Below, piece by piece: positions 1 to 10,730 of a DNA stretch of 64,000 bases. A model generated the notes under the pieces. It was not told the DNA's origin, made no database searches, and saw only the letters and a program-made list of their open reading frames with translations. The stretch comes from Primulina eburnea. Its lineage: Eukaryota > Streptophyta > Magnoliopsida > Lamiales > Gesneriaceae. The first letter of the stretch is position 1; each line of letters starts with the position of its first letter. The position numbers were made by a program, and so were the translations under genes. The stretch covers positions 23,651,545 to 23,715,544 of the forward strand of contig NC_133108.1 of assembly GCF_022965805.1 (NCBI RefSeq), read 5' to 3'.

Positions 1-872
1 CACAACCACATTTTCCTCGGGGACGTAGAAAGCCAAAGATTCTCCAACAAAGCTAAAGTGGACATGTGACCATCCCACTAACAAAAGAAAGGACCACCAT
101 GTGAGTGGAATACAAGGACCACCAATAATCGGTTGTAAAGGACAAAAGAACATTAGATTCCCTATCTTTAAAAAAAAAATAAATCCAATAAACAGACAAG
201 AAACTTTGACCCCAGAAAATCATCTATAAAAAGAAGTTAAAACGGGGTAAAAGAAACACACAAGAAAAATTCGAAACCTAAAGAAAATGTATTTCACATA
301 TCTGAAGGTTTCTAAAAGACGCATCAAGGAAAAAAGAAAGAAGCTGGAAAATCTTAGAGATCTATACTAACTTCTAAAAGAAGCAGGAAAAGAAAATTTG
401 GCTGATATAATTCAGACGCATGTATATTATTTCTGCCAAGAGATAAAAGCTGAAGAACAAGTTATTTCTAGATTAATGATCTTAAAAAAGACAAATAAAG
501 AAAAGTGGAGGGACCATCCAACCACTCCACCAGATAGAGCCAACCATAGCTGGAAGGAATCAAGTTATAGCAGGAGTTTGAAATCCGAAATACAAACCAG
601 TGAAGGGCTTCTATAAATAAGCAGGCAGAAGGAAGATGAAGGCATCACTCAAACTCTTCGTTTTTCTTCAAAATATTTGTAATATTTTCTCTTTCAAGTT
701 TATGTGTTCTGTAAGTTAAGCTACGATTAGTAGTTAAACAAGTTTCTCCTCCTCTACAGGAGGTTACTATGTAATAATAGTTTATATGTTTAGATAAAAG
801 AACCAATGATTTGGCCCCTCTCATGTATGGTTTCAAATTGAGATTTTTACTGAGGTAGAAAATGAAACAGGG
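1..872. other. Unassigned sequence with promoter-like 3' part
   Basis: AT-rich, purine-rich DNA. On the plus strand there are short open stretches (about 286-370 and 370-616) rich in Lys/Glu and broken by a stop, with no family I recognise. It ends in a TATA element at 611-620, a pyrimidine-rich leader and a small inverted repeat near 748-763 (CCTCCT/AGGAGG). A TATA followed by a leader and T-rich polyadenylation-like sequence recalls a pararetrovirus or LTR promoter region, but no diagnostic coding domain is visible. The block continues at 5333 once the solo LTR at 877-5327 and one TSD copy are removed. Confidence 0.3.
611..620 (+). promoter_or_regulatory. TATA-box-like element
   Basis: CTATAAATAA followed about 30 bases later by a C/T-rich stretch that would suit a transcription start. 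No downstream gene is intact, so this is a motif call only. Confidence 0.35.
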
Positions 873-876
873 TTGT
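872..876. repeat. Target-site duplication, left copy (GTTGT)
   Basis: GTTGT directly before the TG of the solo LTR, matched at 5328-5332. Confidence 0.85.
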
Positions 877-3339
877 TGTAGAACCCGATTAATTAGATTA
901 CGTATAAACCATACATAATTACTATTATTTAAATTAAAATGATTTTCATACATGCATGAGGGTTTATTTCATTTTTTTTAAATTGTTAAGTCATGATCAT
1001 TTATTTTTCAATCGCAGAGGTGTAGTTTTAACTTTTCAGTTAAATAAGCGAGGCCGGACTGGAGTTTGGAGTATTGAGATAAAATTTAATAATAAGAAAA
1101 TATTCCTAAATTTAATTTAAGTCAAAGAAAATTTATTTTAAGGTAAAAGTATGTTTAGGGATTTATTGCTTAATTGGAGTTAAGTAGTAAATAAGCTCTT
1201 TTATGTCCCCTAATTAATTAAAAGCCTAAATTTAAAATGTGTAACCAATTGGGATAAATTAATCTAGGCTTATTTTATTTAATGAATTGTAACTTAACAT
1301 TTTAAATTTATTTTAAGAATTAGCCATGCATGCAAGATAATTACTATCCTAAATTAATTTATTAATTCACTAAGATACATAATAAGTGTTTAAAACTTTA
1401 AAGAATTAAAATTCAAGAATTAGGCAATATTTTACCCCATTTTGATAAGCAATTTTGCGCCAACACCATAAAGATTTAATTAAGTTTGACAACTCACCAT
1501 TTTCGTTTCATTTCCTTATCCTTTCTTGGTAGATAATTCTCTCACTTTTAATCACCAAAAAATTAATAATTAAGCAATATTTCTACCATATTTTGATAGA
1601 TAGAAATCGGCCATCATCCCATTAAATCTCCTTCAAATCAAATAATATCACACATCATTTCCCTATCTCTCAAACTCAAGGATAGAAAGATTTTTATCTT
1701 GCCATTCAATCCCCATTTAATTGATAACCTTCACATTCATTTCCTAGCCTTCCCTCTCCACCATTTCTTCGAAAATTTCAGTAGAAAACCTTCAGAAAAA
1801 TCGTGACTTGCAAGAGAGAAATAAGAGAGAAAAAGAACTCCGTCTCCGCCGTGCCGTGTTCGTCGTATCATTTGTTTTCTTTTGTAAACAAATTCCAGTC
1901 ATGTCTATATTATTCTTTTCTCTTCAATCAAGTCTTCTACATATTTTTAAACCATGTTATGTTCATAAATCATGAAGCAAAACGAAAATTTGGATAGCAA
2001 CTTTTCGAAAAAACCAATGCAGATTTTTGGCTCTCCCTTGTGGCTTCACGGGTTGGCTTGTTTTTGTGATTTCGGGGTTGGCTTGGTTCCAGCCGTTCAA
2101 GGCTGCATCTAGGCATGATATAGGGTGAGTTAGGGAGGTGTTGGTCCATCAGTTTGAGTCTCTTCGCCAAATAAAAAAGAAATGGACAGCAACTCTCCAT
2201 AGTTGCAAGTTGTGAGTTTCGATTTCCATGGTTGGTTGTCTAAGTTGAAGGTTTGAATCTTGGTTGGCCCAGGGCCTGTAACCATGGTTATAACCCTTCC
2301 TTAGCATGTCTAGGACATGACGAAGATGGCCTTTCATGGCTTGGTTCATGGTCCCATCGATTTTTAAAACAAACAACACAAGAGCCCCTTCTGTTTTCAA
2401 TTTTCTGATTTTTTTGGTGTGAGTTGGTTTCGATTTTTGAGAGTTTTGGGTGGATCTTGGTTGGCTTCTCGCCCTTAGCCATGGTTCACACAATACCTCA
2501 TGATGTCTAGATCAAGCCATGGTCGATCATATGGCCACTGGAATGAGATATGACAGCAAAATGAAGCAACACCCCCCACGATACAGCATGGTGTTCTCGG
2601 GTGGAGCTTCGGATTGTCGTAGGTGCTTGTTTGGATTGTGGTTGGCCTAGGGCCGTTTGCCATGGTTCAAAACATACCTTAGGATGTTAGGGAGAGGCTT
2701 TGGTTGGTGGTTCAAGTCCCAATGGCCATTAGCCTTGTAATCGAAGCATTTCAAACGAAGCTGCTGCCGCTGGAATTTGACAGCAGCTTTGCTGCGGTTG
2801 AGGAGGCTTGTTTCGAGTTCTTGGTTGGCTTTTAGCATATAGCCTTGGACTGGACAGTACCCCAATGAGTTAGGAAGGTCACGTTTTTAGCTGTTTGTGA
2901 TTTGGTTAAGTTTAGAAGCCGTACAAGAATTTACGGTGCAATGTGCCAAAGTGACTCTCGGAAGAGCGTTTCAAGATTTTGGCCTCCATTCACAAAATTT
3001 CGTTAATTAAAATTCTTAGGAGCATTATTTCAACTGTTAGGCGTATTTTGACCATGACTAAACGATGGTTCGATGTTGGTTCGGGTTGGTACGGAGTCAT
3101 GGTTAGAAATTAAGTTGTTGGTCTAGTTGGCCCCGTTTTTGGGTTGAATTACGAAGTTATTCTCAAGAAAAATAATTGCATGTTTCTCACATTAGAATTA
3201 GGTCGCAGCGAGCCTGGGAACGATCCAACTCATTTGGTAAAAATAGGATTTTAATTGTATTATGTGCATAATATAAAAATGTTATTTTTGAGATATATGT
3301 GATATGTGTTGTGGCCATCCACTACAAGAAAAAAGGCGG

Positions 3340-3545
3340 AAGTCACGGTTTTTAACCGTTGTCAACCGTTGTCGTAGGTTTAAAAAACTGTTGTTAAAGC
3401 GACTGTTGTTAAATGGTGCACTCAAAGACAACGGTTAAAAACTGTTGTCGTAGGTGTTGTAAAACCGTTGTTAAAGGCACTGTGGTTAAAAGGGCGCGCT
3501 CAAAGACAACTGTGAAAAACCGTTGTTGTAGCATTGAAAAATCGT
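3340..3545. repeat. Left subterminal repeat array of the CACTA element
   Basis: Several copies of AACCGTTGT and GACAACGGTT in both orientations, spaced about 20-60 bases apart, each able to pair with its neighbour. Confidence 0.7.
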
Positions 3546-3559
3546 TGTAAAACAAAAAT

Positions 3560-4025
3560 TTTGCGACGGTTTTTCCAACAATTAGCGACGGTTTTGGTTG
3601 TCCGTCCCTTATTAGCGACGGTTTTTTATGATTTCCGTCGCTATGTTTTTTTGTAAAATAAAAAAAATTTACGGTTATAATTTGATAAACCTAACACAAT
3701 AAACTAACAATCTTACTAAATTAATATATTTATAATCTTTAACTTAAAATTTAAGTTTAAGGAAAATCGTAGACAAAACGTGGAAGGAAAAAAAAATTTG
3801 AGGGTGCAAAGAAAATTACCAAGGACGCTGATATATATAGAAAATTGTACGACGGTATTTGAGTAAACCGTCGCTAAATTAAATCGGCGACAATGTGCTA
3901 AAAACCGTCGCTAAATATAGCGACGAACAAACGGGAACTGTTGCTAAAGTTAGCGACGGGTTTTTAAAACCGATGCTAAATTTAAATTTAGCGACGGTAT
4001 TTTATAAAACCGTCGCTAAATATTA
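3560..4025. repeat. Central GCGACGG/CCGTCGC repeat block of the CACTA element
   Basis: A second motif, TTTAGCGACGGTTTT and its inverse, recurs at about 3581, 3614, 3904, 3950 and 3989-4019 among AT-rich filler. It differs from the ACAACGG motif of the ends by a few bases. Confidence 0.65.
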
Positions 4026-4054
4026 ACCGATTTTTTTTTTAAAAAATAGAAACT

Positions 4055-4620
4055 ACGACAACATTTTTTCAAAAACCGCTGTCTTTAACCAAATAAAACA
4101 CTAAGAAACGACAACGTTTTAAAAAACCATTGTCGTAGTTAAAAAACCATCCGAAAGACAACGGTTTACACAAACTGTTGTCTTTGACCCTTGACAAAAT
4201 CTTATATAGACAAGGGTTTTTGAAAAAAACGTTGTTGTAGCCCAAAAAAACCATCCAAAAGACAACATTTTTTAAAAACCGTTGTTTTAGTATATAAAAA
4301 AAACCGCTCATAGACAACGGTTATTAAAACCGTTGTTGTAGCCCAAAAAAAAAGCTTTTAAGACAACAATTTTTAAAAACCGTTATTGTAACAAAAAAAA
4401 ACGCTCATAGACAACGGTTTTTAAAAAACCGTTGTCGTAGACACATCAAAGACAACGAGTTTTAAAAATCGTTGTCGTAGACACATAAAGACAACGGTTT
4501 TTTTAAAAACGTTGTCTATAAGCGGGGTTTTTTAGGCTACGACAACGGTTTTTGTTAAAACCGTTGTTAAAAGGAAAAAGACAATGGTTTTAATAAAAAC
4601 AGTTGTCGTATGAGTGTTGT
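4055..4620. repeat. Right subterminal hairpin array of the CACTA element
   Basis: Roughly nine units of about 55-60 bp. Each has GACAACGG, a T/A-rich centre, then CCGTTGTCGTAG, so each unit folds into a hairpin. Unit centres lie near 4110, 4170, 4225, 4280, 4330, 4385, 4425, 4480 and 4555. Confidence 0.75.
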
Positions 4621-5327
4621 TGATTGAAGCTTTTCTTGTAGTGACCTTACGCTTATGGGATTGCTTCACCCTGTGACTTACGACCGGTTTACGATTATGT
4701 ATGGGTACGGATATCCAGTCCAAGGGCTGTGATGATCTCTACCGCCCAGTATACTGTGGTTTAGACTGACAGACGATTCATGTTATGTTATGGGCCAATT
4801 GCGTAGAACATTATCTCTACATAAAATTACGATATGATATGTTATGAAAGACCTCTATCGAGCAAAGCTTTTACGTATGATTTTCAGATATCCACGTATT
4901 CATAATCATCTATGACATTTCACTTTACGCCTTACGATACGATATTTTTATGTTACGCGAAATTTTATGATATATTTACTTGTTATTCACGATATATGCA
5001 TGATGAGTCATTAGACTCACTAGACTTGATTATTGTAGGTACTGATGAGGTCGAAACCCGGGGGGGACCAGTGAGCTAGCTTGGGTCGGCAGTAGTAGGA
5101 ACCCGAGGACCTCATTTTTTTATCATTTACTATTTATGCTCAAACTCAGTTTTACTTTGACGAATTATTTTTAAATTGTGGTTTGAAAACAATATTTGCT
5201 TCCGCTGTTACATTAAACATTAAGTCTTTTTATCAGTTTATTTTATGAATAAGGCATGTTATTTATTTAAAAAGGAAAATTTTAAATAATTCCGCAAATT
5301 TAAAAATACGAAATACGGGTCATTACA

Positions 5328-5332
5328 GTTGT
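5328..5332. repeat. Target-site duplication, right copy (GTTGT)
   Basis: GTTGT directly after the CA end of the solo LTR, matched at 872-876. Confidence 0.85.
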
Positions 5333-5813
5333 GCCAAGTATTGTTGAAGGAATCTGAGTCAGGAACCATCTGTTGTGACTGCGTGGTTAGGTTGCAAGGA
5401 GTAGTCTGTAAAACCCGATGGATATAACCCGATGATACTCCGGTAAAAGAGGTAAACAGTTTTGGTATATAGGCTAGAAACCTTGCGTAGCTGCATGTCT
5501 TGGTGCTATATGCCTTCAAGAACAAGCTCAATAGGTATAACAATGCCACGTACCAAAATTATAGAACTAAGGATGTTTTGAAAATTTTGGAGGAGTTTAA
5601 ACAAAGAAATAGATGGATGGGGAGTGAGAAGAAAGTTGAGAATGAGAATGGGGAGTTATTGCAAGTTTGCCCATTAGTATTAGTATTAGTATTATTTTAT
5701 TTATATATTCATATTATATTAATAATTTTGAGATACTTAAAGTAATTAATTTTTGATTTCATAGTCTGTTTTAATAATTATATATTAATAAAGTGTTAAA
5801 ATTTTAATGCATG
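5333..5813. other. Unassigned sequence, continuation of 1-872
   Basis: Pre-insertion continuation of the sequence left of the solo LTR. A plus-strand open stretch at 5500-5690 encodes a lysine/asparagine-rich peptide (residues such as LKILEEFKQRNRWMG) that looks more protein-like than random AT-rich DNA, but I do not recognise it. TTGGTATATAGG near 5462 is only a poor match to a tRNA-Met primer site. After 5690 the sequence becomes plain AT-rich. Confidence 0.3.
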
Positions 5814-5885
5814 TAACATGTAGCTCAGTTAATAGAGTTTTTGTTTTTTAAACATTAAGTTATAGGTTCAATTCCTATTATGTTT
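5814..5885 (+). tRNA. Degenerate tRNA-Lys(UUU)-like sequence
   Basis: A 72-nt stretch folds as a cloverleaf. The acceptor arms TAACATG/TATGTTT pair at six of seven positions. The D arm GCTC/GAGT is intact. The T arm ATAGG/CCTAT with loop TTCAATT is perfect. Box-A-like TAGCTCAGTTAATAG and box-B-like GGTTCAATTCC are present. The anticodon stem has only three good pairs, and the loop would place TTT (Lys) as anticodon. A long T run follows at once, as at a pol III terminator. Weak anticodon pairing and AT-richness suggest a pseudogene, an organelle-derived tRNA or the head of a SINE. Confidence 0.45.
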
Positions 5886-6599
5886 TTTTTCATTTCTTTT
5901 TTCTTTTTATTTTTTAATTTATATATAAAAATTGTAATATAGTCTACCACTATTTCTTATAATTATATTTTGATCCTCATTGAAATATAAACCAAATAAA
6001 TTATGAAAAATATTGTACAAGCACGCGACACATGTGTCCGCGCACTAGTATACATAAAAGTGTAGAGGTGACACGTGGCGTAAGAAGATGTAAGCGAAGA
6101 GCTTAGCTCGACTGGCGCCCTGGCTTAGGTTAGCAGCAATGAAATGCGTCCACATGGAGACACAGACTCCACAATGTTGTGCCGTTTACTGCTTCAGAGT
6201 AAAGGAATTTTTTTATCTTATTCTATTTTCTAGAATTTTTTTTTTAAGTATAACTAACCCACAAATAAATAGTTTTCTTTGTTTTAGGTTTTTATTCTTA
6301 ATCTGACAAAAAAATTATCATTATATATTTGCTTTTGGAAATCATTATGAGATATTTTTAGTAAAAAATTGGAAAATATATTTAAGATAAATTAATGACA
6401 AGTGAAAGAGGACGGGGAACTACACATTCTTTTAGACCACGTAGTGAAACAGCTCTTTTATCTAACTTATAAGTTGTGTATATTGGGTGTAATAATTGTC
6501 TTTGTTTGGTAGAACGATTGAACAGTGGTACTTGAGTTGCTGTGCGATTTAAAATATTTAAATTACACAATTACCACCAGCTATAGCTTTTGATAAAGC
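5886..6599. other. AT-rich intergenic sequence
   Basis: No coding family recognised. A short GC-richer island (about 6020-6180) contains GACACGTGGC at 6070-6079, a G-box/ABRE-like core downstream of TATACATAAAAG, with no gene attached. The rest is AT-rich. Confidence 0.5.
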
Positions 6600-6962
6600 G
6601 GTAAGGACTTGATACTACAATTGGTATTACAACAAGATGCCTCAGCAGTATTCTTGGAAATCAGTTTCCGTACAGCTTCAGACATGAAGAAAGTATCATG
6701 AAGCACCAGATTAGATGATGACAGTTTTGGTGTAGCTGATGTTTCCTGGAATTTTGGAGTGACAATTTGTTCAGTTGGTAACTAAACTCTTTTAGCTTGG
6801 ACTTCTGCTTCTATTATTGTGACCATTTCTTCGTCTTAAGTCGATGCAAGAACGTCATCAACATCTGTATCATCTTTGTATTCCATTTAAATATCCTCAG
6901 CAACTGATAGCAGTAACTCGTCTACATTTGCTAATGATAGATCGTCTTCAGTATAGGTAGAC
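6600..6962 (-). pseudogene. ORF X, 3' part (minus-strand Sirevirus-like copy)
   Basis: The minus strand reads as an acidic open frame (residues such as QPSTYTEDDLSLANVDELL, then VDDVLAST) broken by three stops within 120 codons. It is the direct continuation, across the copia insertion and its GGTTG duplication, of the ORF X pseudogene at 26559-28298. Function unknown. The downstream end of the frame is not clear and fades near 6600. Confidence 0.5.
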
Positions 6963-6967
6963 GGTTG

Positions 6968-9151
6968 TGTAGGATCTCGGTTTTCTACGTGCCCAAACGC
7001 AGCGGAAGTTTAAAAATTTTATTTTATTTTGAAAAACAAAATAATTCTTTTGGACACTCGTATGGTTTTTATGAATTAAGCATACATAGGATGTTAGAAT
7101 CGTTATACCTTTGGTGAATGAATCACGTGGCTCCAACTATTCCGGGGTTAGCGGAGATAGCTCTTCGTGAATCCCTACGAACGTTCTTCAGATCTGCTTT
7201 CTTTAATCCTCCTATCAAGTCCACGACTAGATCGTTTGATCCTCTTCCAAATTGCACTAGAAAATTGTAGAAGATCTTTTCGTAGAGAGAACACAATTTT
7301 TGTTCAAGACCTTTGAGAGCACAAAAGTTGGAAGAGCCGAAAGTTTTCTTGCAGAATTTCAAGAAGATTTCGAATGATTGCTGTGCAATTGAGAATAAAG
7401 AAATCTTAATATTTCTTTTATGATCATTTACTTAATTAATCTAATTAATTAAGTAAACTATATATTTGAAGGGATTGGGTTTGTGATTCTCGAAAATCAC
7501 TATATAGAATTGGTGGAGGCTATCCTTTTCTTTTTTTTTTTCTTAAAAACAATAGCCTTGACCTAAATTCCATAATTAACATTAATGGGCTTGATTAATT
7601 AATTGAGCTAGTCCAACTAGTTTAATTAATTAATCAAAGTCCACCAATAACTTTAATTATTTAATATGTTGGACTTGTACCCCTACAAGCCCATTAAATA
7701 TATTTTCAATATATTTAATTTAATACTTAATAAACTCGACTTTTGAGCTTAATAAATTAAATCAATTATAAATTCAAAATTTGAATTTAATATTTAAATT
7801 ATAAATTCAACTCCTTGAATCTATCACCTCCAAAATTTAATATTTAATAAACCCAACTTTTGAATTTAATAAATTAAATTCTATAAATTCAACTCCTTGA
7901 ATTTTTTCTCTCCAAATTTTATAAATTCAACTTCTTGAATTTATAATCTTATAAATTCAACTCCTTGAATTTATTTTCTCAAAATTTAATTATCATAAAT
8001 TCAACTCCTTGAATTTACTATATCATAATATAAATTCAACTTCTTGAATTTATTCTCTCAACGAGAACAAACGATCCAGTGCTTGTGTGACCCTCAATGG
8101 TTCAGGGATACAGCTAGCCGTGGGTTCACAACTCTTTGTGATTCAGGACAAAATCCTTTATTCGGGCTTACCCTAGTTAGCCCCATTCTTTTCATCAACA
8201 CTTTGATCAAGAATGTCAGAACTCATTTCTGATTTCACCCATCGGATCATGGTAAGAGCGTCTAGTAGCATCGCCCCATGATCCCCTAGATATCACTGAT
8301 AGTGCCTGCAAGAACCAGTCGATTATGATTAACGTACAGTACGGTCCCTTCATCTCATATATCCCGATCAAATCTACAACCATTGGTTCATCGAGGGTTG
8401 CATATTAATCCGATAACTATGTGTTACATATAATAGTGGCATCGCGTGTACTATTGGAGAACTCCTTCTCCAATGTACATCTCATACTCTGGCCAGAGTT
8501 TCCATGCACTATTATTACATCAGATCACATAGGATATCCACACCCGTAGGTGAGCGGTGAATCCCCGACTACAATGCACTGGCTTCTATATGTGTCGCAA
8601 CGGTACCCAACCTAACCACCTGATGACTCTCCTGGAGCCGGTAAACGAGTCAAAGCACAGCCCTAGCATATAGAGCCTCAGTGTTGTCCCGGGTCGTAAG
8701 GACTAATGGTGTACAATCATAACCACGGACTTATCCTCTCGATGAATGATAACCACTTGGAAGTCCGAGGGAGGGTTGTTCGGTATAATCATCATATGAT
8801 TACCCATCTGCATGTTTGGACATCTCCATGCCCTTACCAAGAAACGCAGTACACAACATCACAGATGCTAGTCTCGAGCTCAAGCGACCTTTATCCATGT
8901 TTTAGGCGGCTGAATCGACTAGGAACAAATTTAGAATATGAAATGTTTACAAATGAGTTTCAACATCGAATTACGATTCATTTGTATTAAAGCATGATCA
9001 AGGACTTTATCTATGCTGATTGCATGGGTATACAGATAAAGTATAACAAGACCATAAAAAGTTAAATTTTATTAAAATAAAGATTGTTTATTTCACTCGA
9101 GTCAATAAATTCCTTAGCCAACCGTTGGCTTGCAGGGCATCTACTCTAACA
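6968..9151 (-). repeat. 3' LTR of the copia element
   Basis: 2184 bp. On the minus strand it starts TGTTAGAGTAGATGCC and ends GATCCTACA. Nearly collinear with 22228-26553 once the 2.17-kb solo LTR in the latter is removed. It preserves the empty target site (around 8035-8040) of that solo LTR. Confidence 0.93.
7780..8065. repeat. AT-rich tandem repeats inside the copia 3' LTR
   Basis: About eight imperfect units built on ATAAATTCAACTCCTTGAAT, spaced 30-45 bp. The other LTR (23020-23268) has fewer units, so copy number changed after insertion. Confidence 0.75.
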
Positions 9152-9163
9152 ATCTCCCACTTG
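9152..9163 (-). promoter_or_regulatory. Polypurine tract of the copia element
   Basis: On the minus strand AAGTGGGAGAT lies directly before the TGTTAG start of the 3' LTR, the expected plus-strand DNA primer site. The polyprotein C-terminus runs into it. Confidence 0.8.
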
Positions 9164-9218
9164 TCCTAGAGCCAACTACCCTTAATCCCATTGCTTCGCG
9201 ATGCTTTTCAAACACTGG

Positions 9219-9882
9219 TCATGGCAAGAGCTTTGTAAGTGGATCAGCAACATTATCTGCAGAGGGGACTCTTTCGACTGATATGTCTCCTCTTCCCACA
9301 ATCTCCCGTATGATGTGGAACTTCCTCAGTACATGTTTGGATCTCTGATGAGACCTTGGTTCCTTTGCTTGCGCAATGGCACCGGTGTTGTTCCAGTACA
9401 ACAGGACTGGATCAACTCCATTAGGAATAATACCCAACTCTTGGACAAAATTCCTCATCCAAACTACCTCTTTGGCTGCATCAGATGCAACAATGTATTC
9501 AGCTTCAGTGGTGGAATCCGCAACAGTGTCTTGCTTGGAACCTTTCCAAGAGACAACCACACCATATAGCATGAATACAAAACCAGAGGTCGATTTCGAA
9601 TCATCTATGTCACATTGGAGGCTATAATCTGTGTAGCCATCCAATTTCAATTCTCCACCCATAGACCATGAACAAATTCTTAGTCCTTCTCAAGCACTTA
9701 AGAATATCTTTCATGGCCTTCCAATGCATTGGACCAGGGTTCGCCTGATATCTGCTTGTAACACTCAAAGCGTAAGCAACATCAGGACGTGTCGATATCA
9801 TATCATACATGATACTACCAATAGCTGACGCACATGGAATACGTGTCATCATCTGTATCTCTTCATCAGTTTTGGGACACAT
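9219..9882 (-). pseudogene. Copia RNase H domain
   Basis: Two overlapping minus-strand frames (9882-9622 and 9662-9219) together encode the end of RT and the copia RNase H. Visible are KSTSGFVFML (RNase H core), STTEAEYI with the catalytic Glu, the DNTGAIAQAKEPRSHQRSKH-like stretch and a terminal VADPLTK. RNase H removes RNA from the RNA/DNA hybrid during reverse transcription. The frame change near 9640 breaks it. Beyond 9219 the end of the polyprotein is still legible in another frame up to the PPT, so there are at least two frameshifts. Confidence 0.85.
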
Positions 9883-10002
9883 AGCTTTAGATAGAGTAAT
9901 ACCATGTCACATTGGTAAGTATCTTCTCTTGGACTCTTCCATAGAGAATCGTTTTAGAAGGATATCGATATAAGTGACTTGGGTGAGTCCTATCATCCTT
10001 TT

Positions 10003-10728
10003 TTATCTATCTCTATAGATTTGTATTCTCAATACATAAGATGCTTCACACATGTCTTTCATGGAGAATTTATAGGCCAACCATACTTTAGTTGATTGCA
10101 ATAATCCTACATCATTCCCAACGAGCAGGATATCATCAACATAAAGTACTAGGAATGTCACCGCACTCCCACTAACTTTCTTGTACACGCACGGTTCCTC
10201 ATGATTCTTAGCAAAACCAAACTCTTTGATAGTGCTATCAAATCTGAGGTTCCAACTCTTTGACTCCTGCTTGAGACCATATATTGATCTCTGAAGTTTG
10301 CATACCTTATGCTCACTTCCTACTGATGTGTATCCCTCACGTTGAGACATATAAATTTCTTCTTTGATGTCTCCATTGAGGAATGCAGTCTTTACATCCA
10401 TTTGTCATATCTCATAGTCATACCATGATGCTATGGCTAGTAGTATTCTAATGGACTTAAACATAGCAACTAGTGAAAAAGTTTCCTCAAAGTCAACTCC
10501 TTGCCTTTGAGTATAATCTTTTGCATCCAGTCTTGCTTTGAAGGTCACTACCTTCCCATTCTCCCCAAGCTTTCTTTTGTAGATCCATTTGCACCCTATA
10601 GGAACGATTCCCTCAGGTTGATCCACCAATGTCCAGACTTGGTTTGAATACATAGAGTCCATTTTTGACTGCATGGCTTCAAGCCATTTGGTTGAATCAG
10701 TATCAGATATTGCTTCCTTAAAGTTCAT
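10003..10728 (-). pseudogene. Copia reverse transcriptase domain
   Basis: Two consecutive minus-strand frames (10728-10405 and 10401-10003) are separated by an in-frame stop. They encode the copia RT (RVT_2): WLEAMQSKMDSM at the start, WIYKRKLG, FEETFSLVAMFKSIR, MDVKTAFLNGDI with a catalytic Asp, and LYVDDILLVGND with the catalytic Asp pair. It copies element RNA into DNA in the virus-like particle. Its 5' edge is the gypsy insertion: the codons before MNFKEAIS lie at 18486-18663, about 7.75 kb away. Confidence 0.88.
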
Positions 10729-10730
10729 TG
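10726..10730. repeat. Target-site duplication, left copy (CATTG)
   Basis: Identical to 18481-18485. Joining the flanks restores copia codons for DPM-NFKEAIS. Confidence 0.92.

Larger units (their letters stand above)
3320..4643. mobile_element. Non-autonomous CACTA (En/Spm-type) DNA transposon
   Basis: The left end is CACTACAAGAAAA (3320-3332) and the right end its exact inverse, TTTTCTTGTAGTG (4631-4643), the canonical CACTA terminal inverted repeat. The flanking triplets are ATC (3317-3319) and ACC (4644-4646), a target duplication with one mismatch. No transposase ORF is present. The interior is almost wholly subterminal repeats: variants of GACAACGGTTTT...AAAACCGTTGTC at both ends and AGCGACGGT/ACCGTCGCTAAAT in the middle. 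CACTA transposases bind such subterminal arrays in known elements, so the copy could have been mobilised in trans. It lies inside the solo LTR and is younger than it. Confidence 0.88.
877..5327 (+). mobile_element. Solo LTR of a Ty3/gypsy element (interrupted by a CACTA element)
   Basis: The block starts TGTAGAACCCG and ends CATTACA. It is flanked by identical 5-bp direct repeats GTTGT (872-876 and 5328-5332), the mark of LTR integration. No gag/pol, PBS or PPT is present, so it is a solo LTR left by LTR-LTR recombination. Its 3' part (about 4980-5327) shares the hairpin and 'ACTCACTAGACTTGATT' segment with the LTRs ending at 34221, 48433 and 61773. Without the 1.3-kb insertion at 3320-4643 it would be about 3.1 kb, a size known for Tekay/Del-type chromoviruses. 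The family assignment is by this LTR similarity only. Confidence 0.85.

Noticed and set aside
3340..4620. Tandem hairpins considered as a microRNA cluster or satellite
   Set aside because: They lie strictly between perfect CACTA terminal inverted repeats, so subterminal repeats are the simpler explanation.
6020..6180. Promoter with a G-box (GACACGTGGC) and TATA-like sequence
   Set aside because: No gene or conserved transcript region follows; single motifs of this size occur by chance.
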